Shown here: piece by piece, positions 7,438 to 16,800 of the stretch
How positions within the stretch are numbered: the first letter of the stretch is position 1
How the letters are laid out: every line of letters starts with the position of its first letter
Source of the DNA: an uncultured Muribaculaceae bacterium
GTDB taxonomy: Bacteria; Bacteroidota; Bacteroidia; Bacteroidales; Muribaculaceae
Reading direction: 5' to 3'
Length of the DNA stretch: 18,458 nucleotides
Assembly: GCA_910587235.1 (NCBI GenBank)
Contig: CAJUKD010000039.1
Coordinates: forward strand, 1-18,458
The notes under the pieces: model-generated
The model's database searches: none
What the model was told of the DNA's origin: nothing
What the model saw: only the letters and a program-made list of their open reading frames with translations
Program-made: the position numbers and the translations under genes

Positions 7438-9369
7438 TCATGCGTCGATGTTGGCGTAGCGCGCGTTGTTGACGATGAAGTCGCGGCGCGGGCCTACGTC
7501 TTCTCCCATAAGCATGGAGAATATGCGGTCGGCTTCGGCGGCGTCGCTGATCTGGACTTGTTTCAGCATACGGTGTTCGGGAGCCATTGTTGTGTCGCGC
7601 AGCTCTTTGGCGCTCATTTCACCAAGGCCTTTGTAGCGCTGTACGGTTGTGCGTTCGCCGTGGCGCATGATGAACTGCTGCACCTGCTGGTCGTTCCAGC
7701 AATATTCCTCGTTTTTGCCGAGTTTGCATTTGTAGAGCGGCGGCGTGGCCAGGTATAGATAGCCGTTCTCGATGATTGGGCGCATGCGGCGGAAGAAGAA
7801 TGTCATCAACAGTGTGGCAATGTGGGATCCGTCGACGTCGGCATCGGTCATGATTATGATTTTATGGTATGCCAGACGTGACAGATTTGCTTCTTTGGGG
7901 TCGTCCTCGGTTCCGATCGAAACGCGCATGGCACGGAAGAGATTCGTGATCTCGTCGTTGTCGAAAATTTTGTGTTCCATGGCTTTCTCGACGTTCAGGA
8001 TTTTGCCTCGCAAGGGCAGGATTGCCTGGAATGTACGGTCGCGGCCCTGTTTGGCGGTTCCGCCTGCGGAGTCACCTTCGACAAGGAATAATTCGCAGTC
8101 TTCGGCCGTACGCGACGAGCAGTCGGCGAGTTTTCCGGGAAGGCCGCCTCCTGAGAGTGGCGATTTGCGCATCACTTTCTGGCGTGCGTTGTAGGCGGCA
8201 TGTCGTGCCTGGGCTGCGAGGACTACTTTTTCGACGATGGTCTTTGCCTGACGCGGGTTTTCTTCGAGGTAGTTACGCAATGCCTCGCTTACTGCGGACT
8301 GGACGGCTCCTATGACTTCGTTGTTGCCGAGTTTGGTTTTTGTCTGTCCTTCAAACTGCGGTTCGAGTACTTTTACGGAAACGACAGCGGTAAGTCCTTC
8401 GCGGAAGTCGTCGCTGGCGATCTCGACTTTGGCGTTCTTGAGGAGGTTGTTGTCCTCGGCGTATTTTTTCAGAGTCGAGGTCAGGCCGCGCCGGAATCCT
8501 GTCAGGTGTGTGCCGCCTTCGATTGTGTTGATGTTGTTTACGTAGGAGTATATGTTCTCGTTGTATGTGTTGTTGTAGGTGAGGGCTACTTCGACGGGGA
8601 TTCCCTGGCGCTCTGTGTTGAGGTGTATGACGTCGCCTATAAGCGATTCCTTGCTGGAGTCGATGTATTCGACGAATTCGCGCAGGCCGTCGCGGGAGAA
8701 GAATACTTCGGAACGGGGTTGGCCTTCTGTATCGATGTCGCGCATATCGGTAAGGGTAAGCGTGATACCGGCGTTGAGGAATGCAAGGTCGCGCAGGCGT
8801 TTTGCGAGGGTTGAGTAGTCGTATTCGGTGACGGTGAAAATGGTGTCGTCGGGGCGGAAGATGACGGTGGTTCCGGTGCTGTCGCTTTCGCCGACAACCA
8901 TCAGGTCGGTTGTCGGTTTTCCGCAGCTGTACTCCTGGGCATAAATTTTGCCGTTACGCCGCACTTCGGCACGCAGGAAGGTTGACAGAGCGTTGACGCA
9001 TGAAACGCCTACGCCGTGCAGACCGCCGGAAACTTTGTATGAGCCTTTGTCGAATTTACCTCCGGCATGCAGGACGGTAAGCACCACTTCGAGGGCGCTT
9101 TTGTGTTCTTTTTCGTGCATGTCGACAGGTATGCCTCGGCCATTGTCGACAACTTTGATTGAGTTGTCGGGGTTTATTGTCACTTCGATGTGTGTGGCGT
9201 AGCCGGCAAGGGCTTCGTCGATTGAGTTGTCCACAACCTCGTAGACAAGATGATGGAGGCCTTTGGCCGATATGTCGCCGATGTACATCGCAGGGCGTTT
9301 GCGGACGGCCTCGAGGCCTTCGAGCACCTGAATGTTACTGGCGCTATATTGTTCTTTTTCTTCTGCCAT
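7438..9369 (-). CDS. gyrB: DNA gyrase subunit B
   Basis: ATPase and TOPRIM subunit of gyrase; with GyrA it introduces negative supercoils. The 643 residues match the Bacteroidetes length, lacking the long insertion of proteobacterial GyrB. The GHKL ATPase motifs are intact: EVVDNSIDEA at 44-53, DNGRGIP at 75-81 and GGLHGVG at 115-121, followed by the transducer domain. The TOPRIM domain has EGDSAGG (431-437) and MTDADVDGSH (507-516), and PLRGKILNVEKA (452-463) is the quinolone-region segment. The C-terminus RYKGLGEM...RRDFIVNNA is typical of GyrB, which favours it over ParE. It has its own promoter 43 bases upstream. The rnr gene follows after a 131-base gap. Confidence 0.97.
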   Translation of the reverse strand: MAEEKEQYSASNIQVLEGLEAVRKRPAMYIGDISAKGLHHLVYEVVDNSIDEALAGYATHIEVTINPDNSIKVVDNGRGIPVDMHEKEHKSALEVVLTVLHAGGKFDKGSYKVSGGLHGVGVSCVNALSTFLRAEVRRNGKIYAQEYSCGKPTTDLMVVGESDSTGTTVIFRPDDTIFTVTEYDYSTLAKRLRDLAFLNAGITLTLTDMRDIDTEGQPRSEVFFSRDGLREFVEYIDSSKESLIGDVIHLNTERQGIPVEVALTYNNTYNENIYSYVNNINTIEGGTHLTGFRRGLTSTLKKYAEDNNLLKNAKVEIASDDFREGLTAVVSVKVLEPQFEGQTKTKLGNNEVIGAVQSAVSEALRNYLEENPRQAKTIVEKVVLAAQARHAAYNARQKVMRKSPLSGGGLPGKLADCSSRTAEDCELFLVEGDSAGGTAKQGRDRTFQAILPLRGKILNVEKAMEHKIFDNDEITNLFRAMRVSIGTEDDPKEANLSRLAYHKIIIMTDADVDGSHIATLLMTFFFRRMRPIIENGYLYLATPPLYKCKLGKNEEYCWNDQQVQQFIMRHGERTTVQRYKGLGEMSAKELRDTTMAPEHRMLKQVQISDAAEADRIFSMLMGEDVGPRRDFIVNNARYANIDA

Positions 9370-9411
9370 ATTGCAAAATTTCCTTTTTATTTACGTGTGT
9401 GAATTAGCAAA

Positions 9412-9443
9412 CAAAATTACGAAAAAAATCCGAATCCGGCAAA
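9412..9443 (-). promoter_or_regulatory. Promoter of gyrB
   Basis: Read on the minus strand, TTTG (9443-9440), 20 bases, then TAATTTTG (9419-9412) is a full match to the Bacteroidetes promoter pattern. The spacer ends in a T-run (TTTTTTTCG). The leader to the gyrB ATG would be about 35 bases. A weak hairpin (TCCG...CGGA) just upstream, followed by the T-run, could also serve as the end of the SGNH-protein transcript. Confidence 0.7.
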
Positions 9444-9492
9444 TTTTTATGTCGGATGGGGCGCTTGCGGAAAGTCGTTGCAGGGCAGTGTG

Positions 9493-10548
9493 TTACGGGG
9501 CGCTGTCGTGTTGTCGGGGCGTTTGGTTGCCGGAGCTGTTTCCGGCATATACGAGTTCCATTATGCGGCGCGCCATCCGGGGGCGGTAATGGACGTGGTC
9601 GTAGAAATTGCAGCTGTCTGCTTTCATTGTCCTCAGTTCCGAGCCGAGGTTGACGAAAGCGCTGCCGAAGATGCTGTTCATCAGGCTGTCGTCGGCCGGA
9701 TGCAGCAGGATGCCCCGGCGGTTGGGCGGAAAGATTATGCGGGTGTGGCAGCCTCGGCGCTCCAGTATTGCGGCGACAGCCCTCAGGTCGCTTGCCTGTT
9801 TCGGTGAAATCATTGGCTCGGTGGTGATAGTGTCGGCTGCTGCGACGGCGGGTATGGGATGCTGGGTGAAAAATTCCGTTGGATGCCTGTCGATGCTGTC
9901 TTCCCAGATGTCAAGGCGCTCTTCGTTGATTTCGGGTATAAGCCGGATATGCGGGCCGTAGAATACGTTGTGTCTTGAGCGTTCCCGCGGGTTTCCGTCG
10001 GCGAGCCAGTGCAGGTAGCTTACGAGGAAGTTGCAGTCGGTGAAACTGCGGAATGCTTTATAATGCCAGTCGAGTATGCTGATTATTCCGGGGTTTATCT
10101 CCGGAGGGTCGAGGAATGGCCGCCTCGGGTCGGGTTGTACAAATGAAAGCGGGCTGAGCACGATGAGAATATTGCGCAGCGAGTCGGCGCTGATGTGGCT
10201 GTCGAGGTACTCGACAGTGCGTCGCAGGGATGTTATGGTCTGTCCGGATGAATCGAAGTGGAATGGTCTTGATTGCGTTCCGATGTGTCGCTGCCAGTCT
10301 TCGACGAGGTAATTGCAGCTGACGGATGAGCCTGTGATGAATGAGTCGAAATGACGGACCGGATCGTAGCGGGTGAAGTTGCGCAGGCTCACCATGCCTT
10401 TGTTTGCTGTCGGCGAAGGGTAGATGTAGTTGTAATAGAATCCATGCATCTTGAAAGGGTCGAGCAGGCGGAACGCAAGCAGAGCGGGAGCCAAGATGAG
10501 GGCTGTGAACAGCAGTACTTTCAGTGTGTAGGATAGGGGTGATTTCAT
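9493..10548 (-). CDS. SGNH/DltD-like envelope protein, partner of MBOAT acyltransferase
   Basis: A 351-residue protein with one N-terminal membrane anchor or uncleaved signal (about residues 8-27) and a periplasmic domain. It resembles the SGNH-fold partners of MBOAT proteins (DltD/AlgJ/AlgX-like) in layout: block I-like FITGSSVSCN with Ser74/75 (residues 70-79), and a C-terminal FYDHVHYRP with Asp317 and His320 as the Asp-x-x-His pair. These would form the Ser-His-Asp triad for acyl transfer onto, or removal from, a glycan. I chose the start at 10548 because the open frame upstream lies inside the MBOAT gene in another phase and is Arg/Pro/His-rich, while MKSPLSYTLKVLL starts a proper signal sequence. 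Only 8 bases separate it from the MBOAT stop, so they form an operon. Exact substrate unknown. Confidence 0.75.
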   Translation of the reverse strand: MKSPLSYTLKVLLFTALILAPALLAFRLLDPFKMHGFYYNYIYPSPTANKGMVSLRNFTRYDPVRHFDSFITGSSVSCNYLVEDWQRHIGTQSRPFHFDSSGQTITSLRRTVEYLDSHISADSLRNILIVLSPLSFVQPDPRRPFLDPPEINPGIISILDWHYKAFRSFTDCNFLVSYLHWLADGNPRERSRHNVFYGPHIRLIPEINEERLDIWEDSIDRHPTEFFTQHPIPAVAAADTITTEPMISPKQASDLRAVAAILERRGCHTRIIFPPNRRGILLHPADDSLMNSIFGSAFVNLGSELRTMKADSCNFYDHVHYRPRMARRIMELVYAGNSSGNQTPRQHDSAP

Positions 10549-10556
10549 GGCCGGAG

Positions 10557-12092
10557 TCAGAATTGGAAGTAGATAAAGGCTGCATCGGATGCCGGCGCTG
10601 TCAGAATAAAGTAGAATATGGCGGTGTACAGGGCCATGCGTGCGGCTTTGTGTCGCGGCAGGGGGAATGGCGACGCATAGGGGTTGCCGCCGCCGTCGGC
10701 GGCGCGTGTGCGCCATTCGGCGATGAATGTAAGAGTCAGAGGGATCAGGAAGAAGTAGGTTATCGGCGGGTTGTGGACGCCGCGCATCAGTATTGCGACG
10801 GCTGCGCAGATGCCTACGGCGAGCAACATGTATGTGGCCAGGCGCAGGATGCGGTGGCGGGATGCTATCGCGGCTGCGATCAGGCATGCTCCGGCGAGAA
10901 TGGGCGACAGGCGCAGTATGTGGTCGGCGCAGAGTACGGCATCGTCACTACGGAATATTATCCAGCCTATGATTACGAAACACATGGTGACGTTTATCCG
11001 TAGAACATCGGAGCGTTCGGGTGGTAGCGGATATCGGCGGTAGCCGGCGGTGTGGAATACGAAACGGGCGAGAATATATATGATGGCCCAATATGCACCC
11101 CATGTGACGAAGGTAAGCGAGGCTCCATGCCAAAGGCCGGAGAGGAGGAATACGGCTGCGATGTTGGTTGCGGTGCGTATGGTTCCGCGTCGCGAGCCTC
11201 CGAGGGGAATGTAGATGTAGTCGGTGAACCAGCGCATAAGCGATATGTGCCAGCGGTGCCAGAATTCGAGGACGGAGCGTGAAAAATATGGTCGGTCGAA
11301 GTTGCGGCTGAGGTCTATTCCGAGGATACGCGAGCTGCCCAGAGCTATGTCGCAGTATCCGGAGAAGTCGCAGTAGATCTGCACGGAGAAGAAGATGGCT
11401 GTTTCGAGGAGTTTCAGAGGCCCGTATGTGACGCTTCCGTCGGGCCAGTATTCGTCGACGAATATTCCTGCGGCATCGGCTACGGCGACTTTTTTGAATA
11501 TTCCCCACAGGATCAGACGCAAGCCTTCGGTGGCTCGTGCGGGATTCCATCGTCGTGTGGCGGCGAAGCGGGGGAGCATGTCGGATGCGCGTTCGATTGG
11601 TCCTGCAACGAGTTGCGGGAAGTAAGATATGAAAAGGGCGAAGTCGACCGGAGATGTGCATGGCGCTATACGGCGTCGCGAGCAGTCGGCCAGATAGCCT
11701 ATTGCCTGAAATGTGTAAAATGAGATTCCGACAGGCAGAAGAATGTCGACGGTTACCCAGTCGACTGTCCATCCGAAGCCGCCGAGCAGCTTTGCAAGGC
11801 CTTCGCCGAAAAAGTTGAAGTACTTGAACAGTACAAGGATGGCTACGTTCACGCTTATTCCTATCGTGCACCACAGGCGGCGTTTTGTGGTTGTGTTGGC
11901 GCAGGTGTAGGTCAGGGCGGTGCTGAAAATGATCAGCCCGAGGAAGCGCCAGTCCCACCAGCCGTAGAAGAAATAGCTTGCGGCGAGCAGCAGCAGATTC
12001 TGCCGTCGTGCTGTTTTCCCGGCCGTGTGGGTGAAGTGAAGCAGTACGACTGCGATGAAAAAGATTGCGTAGGTAAGGCTGTTGAAAATCAT
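10557..12092 (-). CDS. MBOAT family O-acyltransferase (AlgI-like)
   Basis: Polytopic membrane protein of 511 residues with about ten hydrophobic segments, expected to pass acyl (usually acetyl) groups across the inner membrane to an exported polysaccharide or peptidoglycan. Family signatures: an N-terminal MIFNSLTYAIFF, LASYFFYGWWDW-like segment at 37-48, LPVGISFYTFQAIGY (119-133), FPQLVAGPIERA (158-169), YCDFSGYCDIA (240-250), FWHRWHISL (277-285), and the catalytic His322 in SGLWHGAS. The start fits the usual beginning of this family. A -7 box and a strong hairpin lie immediately before the ATG. The SGNH-type partner follows after 8 bases, as in alginate and DltB/DltD-type systems. No polysaccharide synthesis genes flank the pair, so the acceptor is unclear. 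Confidence 0.93.
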   Translation of the reverse strand: MIFNSLTYAIFFIAVVLLHFTHTAGKTARRQNLLLLAASYFFYGWWDWRFLGLIIFSTALTYTCANTTTKRRLWCTIGISVNVAILVLFKYFNFFGEGLAKLLGGFGWTVDWVTVDILLPVGISFYTFQAIGYLADCSRRRIAPCTSPVDFALFISYFPQLVAGPIERASDMLPRFAATRRWNPARATEGLRLILWGIFKKVAVADAAGIFVDEYWPDGSVTYGPLKLLETAIFFSVQIYCDFSGYCDIALGSSRILGIDLSRNFDRPYFSRSVLEFWHRWHISLMRWFTDYIYIPLGGSRRGTIRTATNIAAVFLLSGLWHGASLTFVTWGAYWAIIYILARFVFHTAGYRRYPLPPERSDVLRINVTMCFVIIGWIIFRSDDAVLCADHILRLSPILAGACLIAAAIASRHRILRLATYMLLAVGICAAVAILMRGVHNPPITYFFLIPLTLTFIAEWRTRAADGGGNPYASPFPLPRHKAARMALYTAIFYFILTAPASDAAFIYFQF

Positions 12093-12127
12093 TGCCGTCG
12101 GGAATGTGATGTTATTCCCGACGGCAA
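12092..12127 (-). promoter_or_regulatory. Perfect 14-bp inverted repeat over the MBOAT promoter and start codon
   Basis: TGCCGTCGGGAAT (12093-12105) and ATTCCCGACGGCA (12114-12126) are perfect complements with an 8-base loop, and one more pair (12092/12127) extends the stem into the A of the MBOAT ATG. The far arm overlaps the -7 box at 12125-12132. As DNA it could be an operator. In a read-through transcript from the gene upstream it would fold over the start codon. Lack of a T-run makes a plain terminator less likely. Confidence 0.65.
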
Positions 12128-12132
12128 AGTTA
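12125..12132 (-). promoter_or_regulatory. -7 box of the MBOAT operon
   Basis: TAACTTTG on the minus strand, preceded by TTTTTTTCG, gives a perfect TAnnTTTG box 32 bases before the ATG. No good TTG element is present 19-21 bases further upstream, so this promoter looks weaker, or dependent on another factor, compared with the gyrB promoter. Confidence 0.5.
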
Positions 12133-12179
12133 CGAAAAAAATAATGTATTGGCGTGTACGCTTTCCTGCGCGCGGTTTT

Positions 12180-13673
12180 TTAGCGTATGGCGAGTTTTAC
12201 GGTGCTTGTACCGTCGGAAGTGCGCAGTGTGGCAGTGTAGATGCCTGCGCTTAAGGCGGACAGGTCGACGTAGGCCTGTTCTGAGCCTGATGTTTTCATA
12301 AGAGCCGCTCCGCTGAGGTCGTGGATGTCGAGCTGCCATTTGCTTCCGGCGCTTATTTCAAGTGTGCGGCCTTGCAGTTTCATTGTTTTGTCGGCTGTGA
12401 TGCCGGTCGCTGTGGTGCCGGCTGCTTCGAATTCGATGAAATCGGAGTATTCGAGCTTGTGCATGGGCAGCATTTTGTCCATGTCGGCATCATATTCGCT
12501 TCCGATGGTTGACAAAAGTGCTCCGCGTTCGTCGTAGCTGTTCTCGTATTCGGCGCATACGTAGTCTTCGAGGATGCCGTCGGTAGAGAAAGAGCCTTCT
12601 TCTTTTATGAGGTTTTTATGGCTGTCGTAAAGTTTTTCAGTTGTCATTTCCATGACGTATGTATTGCCGTTTTCGTTTCCGGTGGTGACGCGTACCTGTC
12701 GTGTCGATCCGTAGGAGTCGAGGGCGGTCAGGGTTTCGTCGATTGTACCTTCGAAGTTAGAGGCGTGGGATACGATCAGAGAGTGATAGTCTATGCCTCC
12801 GGGATATTCGACGGTCATTACCGAAGGGTATTGTTCTTCGTCGAGGATTTCGCATGAGGCAATTCGGTTTGCGCCGGTCTTGTAATCTATTTCGTCGAAG
12901 CTGAGCATCTGGCCGTCGGTGCGGTTCCATACGATGTTGGAGAAGCGTGTGCTCTCAAGCCATTTTAGTTCTTGTGTAATGTCGTTGTATGTCAGTTCGT
13001 TGAACGACCATGCAACGGGGACGTCGGGAGCGTTGTCGGCGTAGCTGCAAGTGGAGTATTTCATCGGTTCGAATGCGGGGTTGCCGTCGGGGTCGGTCAT
13101 GCCTCTGCTGAATAGCGACAGTTCTACTTTGGTGACGCTTCCCGCGCTGTTGCGTTCCACGTTCCTGCGATGTCCGTAAGTCAGTTCGAGTTTGCCGTCA
13201 ATCGCGCTGTAACGCAGGTTGTCGAGCTGGAATGAATGTACGACTCCGTCGTAGGTATTTTCTTTTTTCTCGTATATGACCCATGTGTTTCCTCCGTCGG
13301 CAGACGTTTCGTCAAGCGCGCATGTCTGGTTGCCCCAGGCATCGTATGTGTAGGTAGTACGGTAAATTGTTCCTCCATCCTCGCTTTCGGCCTGTGTTAT
13401 CCGGCCTTGGTCGTCGTAGGTGAAAGATGTGGAGTTTTCGAGCGACCAGCGTCCGCCGTTGTATGTAAAGAACTGTTCGAGTGTCGGTTTATATATTTTT
13501 GCCGATACTTCGTTTGCCGAGCGGTGAAGTTTCTCGAATCGTGTCGAGCGCATGGCTACGGTGTTGTGTGTTTCGAGGTCCGGTGCACGGTGTGCGAATC
13601 GCTGCGGGATTGCGGCGCTTGCCGATGCGGCGAAAAGAATAGTTGCGGAAAGAATGAAGGGTGTTTTGTTCAT
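12180..13673 (-). CDS. Secreted protein with C-terminal type IX secretion-like sorting domain
   Basis: A 497-residue exported protein. The signal peptide is MNKTPFILSATILFAASASA (cleavage near residue 20). The middle is beta-rich, with YD-repeat-like phrases: FTYDDQGRITQ at 84-94, TYTYDAWGNQT at 107-117, and later YDSHKNLIKEEGSF and YDERGALLSTIGS. These give the pattern of a worn RHS/YD-type or beta-propeller-like scaffold, without recognisable catalytic residues. The last ~65 residues (433-497; GRTLEISAG...LDIHDLSGA...LSAGIYTATL...STVKLAIR) match the T9SS type A sorting domain, with the final beta-strand and terminal Arg. I infer cell-surface or secreted location, provided the host has a type IX system, which is not shown in this window. 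It is single-gene, with its own promoter. Function unknown. Confidence 0.8.
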   Translation of the reverse strand: MNKTPFILSATILFAASASAAIPQRFAHRAPDLETHNTVAMRSTRFEKLHRSANEVSAKIYKPTLEQFFTYNGGRWSLENSTSFTYDDQGRITQAESEDGGTIYRTTYTYDAWGNQTCALDETSADGGNTWVIYEKKENTYDGVVHSFQLDNLRYSAIDGKLELTYGHRRNVERNSAGSVTKVELSLFSRGMTDPDGNPAFEPMKYSTCSYADNAPDVPVAWSFNELTYNDITQELKWLESTRFSNIVWNRTDGQMLSFDEIDYKTGANRIASCEILDEEQYPSVMTVEYPGGIDYHSLIVSHASNFEGTIDETLTALDSYGSTRQVRVTTGNENGNTYVMEMTTEKLYDSHKNLIKEEGSFSTDGILEDYVCAEYENSYDERGALLSTIGSEYDADMDKMLPMHKLEYSDFIEFEAAGTTATGITADKTMKLQGRTLEISAGSKWQLDIHDLSGAALMKTSGSEQAYVDLSALSAGIYTATLRTSDGTSTVKLAIR

Positions 13674-13713
13674 TATTTTCGGGAAATGATGTTTGTTGTT
13701 TGATTTATGTCGG

Positions 13714-13744
13714 CAAAGTTAGCGAAGAAATGCCGATAAGACAA
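13714..13744 (-). promoter_or_regulatory. Promoter of the sorting-domain protein gene
   Basis: Read on the minus strand, TTG (13744-13742), 20 bases, TAACTTTG (13721-13714) fits the Bacteroidetes pattern, with a leader of roughly 35 bases to the ATG. The -33 TTG directly abuts the last base of the carAB terminator hairpin. Confidence 0.65.
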
Positions 13745-13776
13745 GAGCACCGTGCCGTTTTATGGCACGGTGCTCT
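13744..13776 (-). terminator. Terminator hairpin after carB
   Basis: AGAGCACCGTGCC (13744-13756) and GGCACGGTGCTCT (13764-13776) form a perfect 13-bp stem with a 7-base loop, 28 bases past the carB stop. In the carB direction it is followed by TGTCTTATC, a weak T-tract. The plus-strand side is also T-rich (GTTTGTTTTG), but no gene there points this way. It is the obvious end of the carAB transcript. Confidence 0.75.
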
Positions 13777-13803
13777 GATGCTGTTTGTTTTGCGGGGCGG
13801 TTT

Positions 13804-16800
13804 TTAATATTCGTCCCAGCTCTTGATTTCGATTTCTTCGAGGGGTATTGTTGTGAATGCGTGTATGAATGCGGATGCCAGGCGAGAATTCGTAAGCAGC
13901 GGTATGTTCAGGTCGATTGCGGCGCGGCGTATCTTTCTGCCATTGCTGAGTTCCGTTCCTGTCAGGTTCTTGGGTATGTTTACCACCATGTCGACGTCGT
14001 GACGGTGTAGCAGATCGAGAGCCTGCGGTTCCATGTCGGGCTGCGATGGCCAGTAGACGCGGATTGCCGGGATTCCGTTTTCGTTCAGGAACTGGCATGT
14101 TCCTCCGGTGGCGTAGATGGTCAGGCCGCCGCGATGGAGCAGTTGTGCCGCCTCGAGCATGTCGGCTTTGTCCTTGGCGCTTCCGGTGCTCAGCAGCACG
14201 GCGCGGCGCGGTATGCGGAGGCCTACGGCGAGCAGTGCTTTCAGGACTGCTTCGGCGGTGTCGTCGCCTATACATCCTACTTCGCCGGTGGATGCCATGT
14301 CGACTCCGAGTACAGGGTCGGCGCCCTGGAGGCGTGAGAATGAGAATTGCGATGCCTTGACTCCCACGTAGTCGAGGTCGAAAGCGCTTTTGGCCGGTTT
14401 TTCGACCGGCAGGCCGAGCATTATCTGAGTTGCCAGGTCGATGAAGTTCATTTTCAGGACTTTCGACACGAAGGGGAAGCTGCGGGAGGCGCGCAGGTTG
14501 CATTCTATGACTTTTATGTCGTTGTTCTTGGCTAGGAACTGGATGTTGAACGGTCCAGAGATGTTCAGCGCCTTTGCGATTTTTGCAGAAACTTTTTTAA
14601 TGCGCCGCATTGTTTCGACGTAGAGTTTCTGTGGCGGGAACTGTATGGTTGCGTCGCCGGAGTGTACGCCTGCGAATTCGATGTGCTCCGATATTGCGTA
14701 TGCCTTTATTTCTCCGCCGGCGGCGACGGCGTCCATTTCTATTTCCTTGGCGTTCTGTATGAATTCGGTTACGACCACGGGGTGCTGCTTCGATACGTTC
14801 GCCGCCAGGCGGAGGAAGCGTACGAGTTCGTCGTGGTTGGAGCATACGTTCATTGCCGCGCCTGAGAGGACGTAGCTTGGGCGCACGAGTACGGGGTAGC
14901 CTACTTCGTCGACGAACGCGTTGATGTCGTCGAGGCTTGTGAGTTCGCGCCAACGTGGCTGGTCGACTCCTATGCTGTCGAGCATGGCGGAGAATTTGTG
15001 GCGGTCTTCGGCGTTGTCGATGCTTGCGGCGTCGGTGCCAAGTATGCGTACTCCCCTGGCGTCGAGCCGTGTGGCGAGGTTGTTGGGTATCTGTCCGCCT
15101 ACGGAGAGGATTGTGCCGTGCGGCTGTTCGAGTTCTATGATATCCATCACGCGCTCGAATGTCAGTTCGTCGAAGTAGAGTCGGTCGCACATGTCGTAGT
15201 CGGTCGACACTGTTTCGGGATTGTAGTTGATCATTACCGATCGCCATCCTTGTTTCTTGACTGTCATCAGTGCGTTGACCGAGCACCAGTCGAATTCGAC
15301 CGAAGAGCCGATGCGGTAGGCTCCGGAACCGAGTACGACGATGGAGCGGCGGTCGCCTTTGTAGTCGACGTCGTTTTCGGTGCCGTTGTATGTCAGGTAC
15401 AGGTAGTTTGTCGCTGCGGGGTACTCGGCGGCGAGGGTGTCGATCTGCTTCACTACCGGAAGTATCCCGAGTTCGCGGCGGCGTGCGCGCACGTCGAGTC
15501 CGGCGTCGCCACGGCCTATGTTTTCTTTAAGTACGGAACGTGCTATCTGGAAGTCGCTGAATCCTTGCTGCTTGGCGAGCCGGAGCAGCTCGGCCGGTAT
15601 GTCGGCGATGTTGTCGGATTTTTCGAGTTCGGCTGCAGTGTCGATTATGTTCTTGAGTTTGAACAGGAACCAGCGGTCGATGCGGGTGAGGTTGTGTATT
15701 GTGTCGACGTCGTAGCCTTCGGCGAATGCTTTCGCGATGACGAATATCCGCTTGTCGGTAGGTGACTTGAGGGCTGCTTCGATGTCGGGTATTTCTAAAT
15801 CGCGGTTTTCCACAAAGCCGTGCATTCCCTGGCCTATCATGCGCAGGCCTTTCTGTATGGCTTCCTCGAATGTGCGTCCTATGGCCATCACTTCGCCTAC
15901 CGATTTCATAGATGAGCCTATCTCGCGGTTGACGCCGTGGAATTTGCCGAGGTCCCAGCGGGGTATCTTGCAGACTACATAGTCGAGCGCAGGTTCGAAG
16001 AATGCCGAAGTCGAGCGGGTGACGGAGTTCTTCAGCTCGAAAAGACCGTAGCCGAGGGCGAGTTTTGCGGCGACGAACGCCAGGGGGTAGCCGGTGGCTT
16101 TGGATGCGAGGGCTGACGAGCGGCTCAGACGGGCGTTTACTTCAATGACGCGGTAGTCCATTGATTCGGGGTCGAAGGCGTACTGGACGTTGCATTCGCC
16201 GACGATGCCTACGTGGCGTATTATTTTTATGGCGAGTGAGCGCAGGAAGTGGTAGTCGTCGTTGGAGAGTGTCTGCGACGGTGCCACGACGATGCTTTCG
16301 CCCGTGTGTATGCCCAGCGGGTCGAAGTTCTCCATGTTGCATACGGTGATGCAGTTGTCGTAGCGGTCGCGTACGACTTCGTATTCCACTTCTTTCCATC
16401 CTTTGAGCGATTTCTCGACGAGTACCTGCGGTGCGAACGATAGGGCTTTTTCGACGAGTGCGCGCAGTTCGGTGTCGTTGTCGCAGAATCCGCTTCCGAG
16501 GCCTCCGAGGGCGTATGCGGCGCGTACGATAACGGGGTAGCCGAGTGTTGCGGCCACGCGCAGGGCGTCATCGACGGTTTCGACGGCTTCGCTGCGTATG
16601 GTGCGCACGTCGATTTCATCGAGTTTGCGTGTGAACAGCTCGCGGTCCTCCGTGTCCATGATGGCTTGCACCGGGGTTCCAAGCACGCTGACACCGAAGC
16701 GCTCGAGCACTCCGCTGCGGTGCAGCTCGACGCCGCAGTTCAGGGCTGTCTGTCCGCCGAAAGCGAGCAGTATCCCGTCGGGGCGTTCTTTTTCGATGAC

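Noticed and set aside
10549..10887. 113-codon in-frame extension of the SGNH-partner gene
   Set aside because: It lies inside the MBOAT gene in another frame, is Arg/Pro/His-rich and would hide a good signal-anchor start at 10548.
10948..11958. Long open frame (336 codons) on the minus strand
   Set aside because: Arg/His/Leu-rich low-complexity translation lying within the MBOAT gene in another frame; no family resemblance.
12092..12127. Hairpin as a simple terminator of the sorting-domain gene
   Set aside because: It is followed by ATGATTTTC rather than a T-run, and it overlaps the MBOAT start codon, so a regulatory role is at least as likely; kept as a regulatory feature.
14998..15765. 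255-codon plus-strand frame opposite carB
   Set aside because: Antisense shadow of carB; Val/Cys/Tyr-rich composition typical of such frames.
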